A stretch of 17,872 nt of DNA, taken from the NCBI GenBank assembly GCA_017963875.1, contig JAGCTA010000313.1:1-17872 (forward strand), written 5' to 3'. The DNA is from Victivallales bacterium (GTDB lineage Bacteria; Verrucomicrobiota; Lentisphaeria; Oligosphaerales; Oligosphaeraceae). Below the pieces are notes generated by a model. That model saw nothing but the letters and a program-made list of their open reading frames with translations. It had not been told where the DNA came from and did not search any database. Shown piece after piece: positions 14,505 to 17,872 of the stretch. Made by a program: the position numbers and the translations under genes. Each line of letters begins with the position of its first letter. The first letter of the stretch is position 1.

Positions 14505-15473
14505 ATGAACATGCTGATGAAGATTAACACGTGGATATGCGTCTTGGTGTTATTTCTGGCTTCTTGCGCCACTGTCAAGGAAGTTCCCCAGGGGAACGTT
14601 CAGGAAATAACCTGTCCCCCTGTGCCAGAGACTGTTCAGTCGGGTGCGTGGGCGGGTGCCCGTGAAATCTATCCAGGCATTTTCCATTTGGCACTGGAAA
14701 GAACGGAGCCTCGTCTGATGAAAATCAATCTGATGAAAATCAATCTGAAGGATGGTCGGTATGGATTTACTGGTACTCCGAAACCCGAACTCTGGGGGCA
14801 GCCCATGCCAGATTTTCCCGAACTGAATGTGGTGACTAAACGTGAACGTACCGTGGAGTTTATGGAAAAGGCTCGTCTGCCTAAAGAGCAGGGGGGCAGG
14901 GGATTGAATATGCTGGTGGCTGTCAATGCGGCACCGTGGCGTCCATGGCAGATGCCGTGGAACCATAAATACGCCGCATATCTAGGGCTGGCAATCACCG
15001 ATGGCGAGGTATTGCAGGCGGATGATTTGAAAAGACCGTCGTTCGTCGTGCTCAAGAATGGAAAAGTGGATTTTCGTAGCAAGGAACATCCCATTGCGAT
15101 AGAGGAGATTGCAATGTCGGCCCCTGGATTCACTGTCGTTCTTTCAGAGGGCGTGGTTGTCCCGAGTGCCGCCAAATCAACATCATTGGCACCTCGGACA
15201 GGATATGGTTTGTCCAAAGAGCGTGATGTCTTTTACATCGTCGTCATTGATGGTCGCCAGAAGAATTATTCTCATGGGGCGACGATTGGGGATGTCGCCC
15301 AGTTGCTGCTGGAGCATGGGGCATACGATGCGTTGAACATGGATGGCGGCGGTTCGACGACGCTGGTTGCTTGGGAGAATGTGGACGGCGTCGGCAAAGC
15401 CCGCATGCTCAACCATCAAGGAGGAGGTGTCCAGCGAACTGTCGGATACAATGTGGGAATTTATCTGAAGTGA
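14505..15473 (+). CDS. Lipoprotein with phosphodiester glycosidase (NAGPA-type) domain
   Basis: Predicted lipoprotein of 322 residues. The N-terminus is a lipoprotein signal: positively charged start, hydrophobic core, lipobox LASC with the lipidated Cys21. The mature part resembles the domain of N-acetylglucosamine-1-phosphodiester alpha-N-acetylglucosaminidase: LVAVNAAPW around residue 140, a central beta-rich region, and the hallmark ALNMDGGGSTTLVAW with D280-G281-G282-G283-S284, then HQGGGVQRTVGYNVGIYL at the end. Bacterial members are thought to cleave sugar phosphodiesters in the envelope; the substrate here is unknown. AAGGGG (14494-14499) lies five bases before the ATG. A 15-base tandem duplication at 14715-14744 repeats LMKIN (residues 71-80) in frame. 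The gene stands alone between recX and glgB. Confidence 0.85.
   Translation: MNMLMKINTWICVLVLFLASCATVKEVPQGNVQEITCPPVPETVQSGAWAGAREIYPGIFHLALERTEPRLMKINLMKINLKDGRYGFTGTPKPELWGQPMPDFPELNVVTKRERTVEFMEKARLPKEQGGRGLNMLVAVNAAPWRPWQMPWNHKYAAYLGLAITDGEVLQADDLKRPSFVVLKNGKVDFRSKEHPIAIEEIAMSAPGFTVVLSEGVVVPSAAKSTSLAPRTGYGLSKERDVFYIVVIDGRQKNYSHGATIGDVAQLLLEHGAYDALNMDGGGSTTLVAWENVDGVGKARMLNHQGGGVQRTVGYNVGIYLK
14715..14744 (+). repeat. Perfect 15-base tandem duplication inside the lipoprotein gene
   Basis: CTGATGAAAATCAAT occurs twice in direct succession (14715-14729, 14730-14744), duplicating the pentapeptide LMKIN in frame. With a single copy the sequence reads as a normal strand of the domain. The identity of the copies points to a recent slippage event. 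Confidence 0.9.
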
Positions 15474-15483
15474 GCGGTGTTTG

Positions 15484-15518
15484 CTGTTTCAAACAGATTT
15501 CCATGAGGCACTTATAAT
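15484..15518 (+). promoter_or_regulatory. Candidate glgB promoter with overlapping dyad
   Basis: A consensus -10 box TATAAT lies at 15513-15518. The -35 position holds no good match but is covered by the dyad CTGTTT-C-AAACAG (15484-15496), a possible binding site for a regulator replacing -35 recognition. The predicted transcript would start near 15525, leaving only about 12 bases before the glgB ATG. The dyad could also be a weak hairpin after the preceding lipoprotein gene. Confidence 0.4.
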
Positions 15519-15536
15519 AATGACCAATGCCTGACG

Positions 15537-17603
15537 ATGGTTAGCAAACGAATCAATAAAACACTCAGACATTCCCTGAAAATTGCCACAGAGCACTTTG
15601 AGAATACTCCTTGCCGCCTCCGTGAGGACGCGTCGCTCAAGCCCTTTCTGTCTGAATTGAGATTCCGCAGAAAGTATATTCTCGACCGTTGGAAGGCACT
15701 TGAGGTACAGCAGGACTGGCATGAGCAATTCGGCTTGCACCGCCTATCGGACGGCAGTTGGATTTTCCGTGAATGGCTGCCAGGTGTGAAGGGCGTCTGG
15801 CTCAAAGGCGATTTCAATGGCTGGCGGAAGGAAGATGCTTTCATGCTCCATCACACGGAAAATGGCATCTGGGAAGGTTATTTTCCCGCCAGCGCATTTC
15901 ATCATGGTGAAAGGTATGGAATGCAGATAGCCTGGGCCGAGGGGGGCGAAGGCTACCGCCTTCCATCTTGCGCGACGTATGTCGTCCGACACAAGACACC
16001 ATTCAATGAGTACGGTGTGGCCTTCAATGCCGTCGTCTGGAATCCAGAGAACCCTTATCAGTGGAAGCACAGGCATCCGCATCATGCATTTCCGCTGATT
16101 TATGAATCCCATGTGGGCATGGCGACAAGCGAAGAACGCATAGGAACATTCGCGGAATTCACTCGGAAAATGCTACCGCGAATTGCCTCGGGCGGTTACA
16201 ATACGGTTCAGTTGATGGGCATCCAGCAACATCCGTACTATGGCTCGTTTGGATATCATGTCTCAAGTTTTTATTCCATTTGCGACCTGTTCGGCACGCC
16301 TGACGAATTCAAGGAACTTGTGGATACCGCCCATGGGCTGGGGCTGCGCGTCATTATCGACCTTGTCCATTCGCACGCGGCATCCAATGAGACCGAGGGG
16401 CTTAGCCGCCAGAACAATACCGACTATCTTTATTTCCACAGCGGCCCGCGCGGATACCACCCCGCTTGGGGGTCGCGCTGCTTCGACTACCACAAAGACG
16501 AAGTCTGCCGATTTCTCCTCTCGAACTGCCGATTCTGGCTTCAGGAATACCATATTGACGGCTTCAGGTTCGATGGTGTCACGAGCATGCTCTATCTTGA
16601 CCATGGTTTATCGCGTTCCTTCAATGGCTATGACGATTATTTCTCTTCAAACGTTGATATGGATGCCATTGCCTATTTAGCGATGGCGAACAAGGCCATT
16701 CATGCTCTTCGCCCTGGAGCCTGGACAATTGCCGAGGATGTCAGCGGCATGCCTGGTCTTTGCTCTGCCATTACAGAAGGAGGCTGCGGTTTCGATTTTC
16801 GTCTCGCGATGGGCGTGACGGATTTCTGGTTCAAGTTGGCAGATGGTATGAAGGATGAAAACTGGCCGATGGGAACCCTGTGGTATGAACTCACGAATCG
16901 ACGCGCTGATGAACGCTGCATCAGTTATGTGGAATGCCATGACCAGGCACTGGTCGGTGGAAAAAGTTTTGCGTTTACCCTTATGGATGCGGACATGTAT
17001 GACAAAATGCATGTTTCAAGCCAGAGCCTACGTGTCGAACGTGGCATCGCACTCCATAAAATGGCACGGTTGCTGACCCTCGCGACTGCTGGACACGGTT
17101 ATCTCAATTTCATGGGCAACGAGTTTGGACATCCCGAATGGATTGATTTTCCACGCGAGGGCAATGGATGGTCATACGCCCATGCACGACGTCTTTGGCA
17201 TCTAAGGGACGATGGCCAATTGCGCTTCAAGGGGCTTGGGGATTTTGACCAGGCGATGATGGCGTTATTTCATCTGACTCCAGATGTTTTCAGGCGTTGC
17301 CCGCAACTTGTCGAATGCGATGAAATGCGGAAAATCATCGTTTTTGAACGAGGCGGCCTTTATTTTGCGTTCAATTTCCATCCGACCATGCCACAGCCGA
17401 AACTGCCCGTCATGGTCACGCCAGGCATCTATGAGCCATATCTGGATTCCGACGACGTTTCCTTCGGCGGTCACGGGCTCATTGGCAAGGGCTGGAAGAC
17501 AAAGGCCACTCCTATCATTTCAAACGACTGCGAAAACTGGCTCATTTACGTCAATCTTCCCCCACAGACCGCCGTGGTCATGGGACCTTCCCATGAGACT
17601 TGA
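15537..17603 (+). CDS. glgB: 1,4-alpha-glucan branching enzyme, eukaryotic-type (GH13_8)
   Basis: Makes alpha-1,6 branches in glycogen by cutting and transferring alpha-1,4 chains. It has 688 residues. Order of parts: an N-terminal helical segment, a CBM48 domain (about 60-165, with FREWLPGVKGVWLKGDFNGW), a GH13 barrel and a C-terminal beta domain. Catalytic residues are visible: nucleophile D346 in FRFDGVTSM, acid/base E400 in TIAEDVSG, and H468-D469 in VECHDQALVG. YGSFGYHVSSFY and GVTSMLYLDHG resemble plant and animal branching enzymes more than E. coli GlgB, as in subfamily GH13_8. The ATG at 15537 has no Shine-Dalgarno site; an in-frame stop at 15504-15506 limits any extension. The last three residues and the stop are read from the repeat array that begins here. 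No glgA, glgC or glgP is adjacent. Confidence 0.93.
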   Translation: MVSKRINKTLRHSLKIATEHFENTPCRLREDASLKPFLSELRFRRKYILDRWKALEVQQDWHEQFGLHRLSDGSWIFREWLPGVKGVWLKGDFNGWRKEDAFMLHHTENGIWEGYFPASAFHHGERYGMQIAWAEGGEGYRLPSCATYVVRHKTPFNEYGVAFNAVVWNPENPYQWKHRHPHHAFPLIYESHVGMATSEERIGTFAEFTRKMLPRIASGGYNTVQLMGIQQHPYYGSFGYHVSSFYSICDLFGTPDEFKELVDTAHGLGLRVIIDLVHSHAASNETEGLSRQNNTDYLYFHSGPRGYHPAWGSRCFDYHKDEVCRFLLSNCRFWLQEYHIDGFRFDGVTSMLYLDHGLSRSFNGYDDYFSSNVDMDAIAYLAMANKAIHALRPGAWTIAEDVSGMPGLCSAITEGGCGFDFRLAMGVTDFWFKLADGMKDENWPMGTLWYELTNRRADERCISYVECHDQALVGGKSFAFTLMDADMYDKMHVSSQSLRVERGIALHKMARLLTLATAGHGYLNFMGNEFGHPEWIDFPREGNGWSYAHARRLWHLRDDGQLRFKGLGDFDQAMMALFHLTPDVFRRCPQLVECDEMRKIIVFERGGLYFAFNFHPTMPQPKLPVMVTPGIYEPYLDSDDVSFGGHGLIGKGWKTKATPIISNDCENWLIYVNLPPQTAVVMGPSHET

Positions 17604-17745
17604 GACGTTGTGGATGGACGCGAGACGTAAGACTCGAGACGTGGTGAATGGACGCGAGACGTGAGACGTGAGACGCGAGACGTGAGACGCGAGACGTGAG
17701 ACGTGAGACGTGGTGAATGGACGCGAGACGTGAGACGTGAGACAT
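17595..17745. repeat. Modular heptanucleotide (GAGACGY) repeat array
   Basis: 151 bases that divide without remainder into heptamers GAGACGT/GAGACGC and variants, plus three 20-base modules consisting of GAGACGT and a 13-base insert (GGTGAATGGACGC or close). Order: one heptamer (17595-17601), module 1 (17602-17621), two heptamers (17622-17635), module 2 (17636-17655), seven heptamers (17656-17704), module 3 (17705-17724), three heptamers (17725-17745). Modules 2 and 3 are identical; module 1 has two substitutions. It begins inside the last codons of glgB. Both strands stay open in several frames, but only because the unit lacks frequent stops. Confidence 0.92.
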
Positions 17746-17762
17746 GAGGTAATGTGTTTTTG

Positions 17763-17872
17763 TCAAGCGGTCTCATCTGTTTTTTTGATTATTTTCTCCG
17801 ATTTGTAGTCTGGCTTGAAATCCGTTTCGTTCACGACCATTGCATGAAGTATCAGGAGCAGCTTTCTCATGC
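17763..17872 (-). CDS. C-terminal fragment of a protein resembling IS110-type transposases (runs off window)
   Basis: On the minus strand a frame enters from the right edge and ends with TGA at 17765-17763. The 35 visible residues from the first Met (17870) read MRKLLLILHAMVVNETDFKP and continue with a lysine-rich tail. The RKLLxxLxAMV pattern followed by a short variable tail resembles the C-terminus of IS110/IS116-family transposases. With so little sequence this is only a suggestion; another protein ending in a similar helix is possible. It converges on glgB, with the heptamer array between them. Confidence 0.45.
   Translation of the reverse strand, partial: MRKLLLILHAMVVNETDFKPDYKSEKIIKKTDETA

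Noticed and set aside
17595..17745. CRISPR array
   Set aside because: Units are 7 and 20 bases without unique spacers of constant length, and no cas genes are visible.
17546..17776. Minus-strand frames with SRLTSRV-like seven-residue repeats
   Set aside because: The period comes directly from translating three 7-base units; there is no start signal, and the frame runs antisense into glgB.
1..17872. tRNA, rRNA or riboswitch
   Set aside because: All intergenic gaps were read on both strands; none shows a cloverleaf, rRNA-like stretch or known riboswitch core.

Overview
This looks like a chromosomal window from a Gram-negative bacterium, most likely a carbohydrate-degrading member of the PVC superphylum (Lentisphaerota, Kiritimatiellota or Verrucomicrobiota). 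That placement is inference from gene content: an FAD_oxidored-family protein beside glycosidases, a GH29 fucosidase, a rhamnulokinase, a eukaryotic-type (GH13_8) branching enzyme, a lipoprotein and an LptF/LptG permease. Base composition is balanced and no rRNA or tRNA is visible.

Layout. (1) Bases 1-830 hold the end of rplB and all of rpsS. The S10-type ribosomal operon appears to stop there: a strong hairpin (863-898) follows rpsS, and the genes usually next (rplV, rpsC, rplP) are absent. (2) Bases 944-7715 are a plus-strand carbohydrate/peptide locus: a clan GH-A glycosidase, peptidase T, a MosC/YbjJ-like MFS transporter, an FAD-dependent oxidoreductase whose ATG overlaps the transporter stop, and, behind its own probable promoter and dyad, a short GH29 alpha-L-fucosidase. 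None of the enzymes has a signal peptide, so they probably act in the cytoplasm on imported small glycans or peptides. (3) Bases 7716-8024 lie between convergent genes and hold nested hairpins, including two direct copies of a two-hairpin module (REP/BIME-like). (4) Bases 8025-9553, minus strand: pyrF, coupled by an ATGA overlap to an unrecognised multi-span membrane protein. (5) Bases 9732-12421, plus strand: a GYF_2-RDD membrane protein, an LptF/LptG-family permease and a metallophosphoesterase, an envelope-flavoured operon. (6) Bases 12478-14451: rhamnulokinase (rhaB) with a clear promoter, followed closely by recX. (7) Bases 14505-15473: a lipoprotein with a phosphodiester-glycosidase (NAGPA-type) domain carrying a small in-frame tandem duplication. 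(8) Bases 15537-17603: glgB. (9) Bases 17595-17745: a modular heptanucleotide (GAGACGY) repeat array that overlaps the last codons and stop of glgB. (10) The right edge: the C-terminus of a minus-strand protein resembling the tail of an IS110-type transposase.

The sugar genes fit a cell that imports and catabolises deoxy-sugar-containing glycans (fucose, rhamnose) and stores glucose as glycogen. No complete new multi-gene defence or mobile system is visible. The least explained elements are the two repeat structures, the broken ribosomal operon and the pyrF-linked membrane protein.
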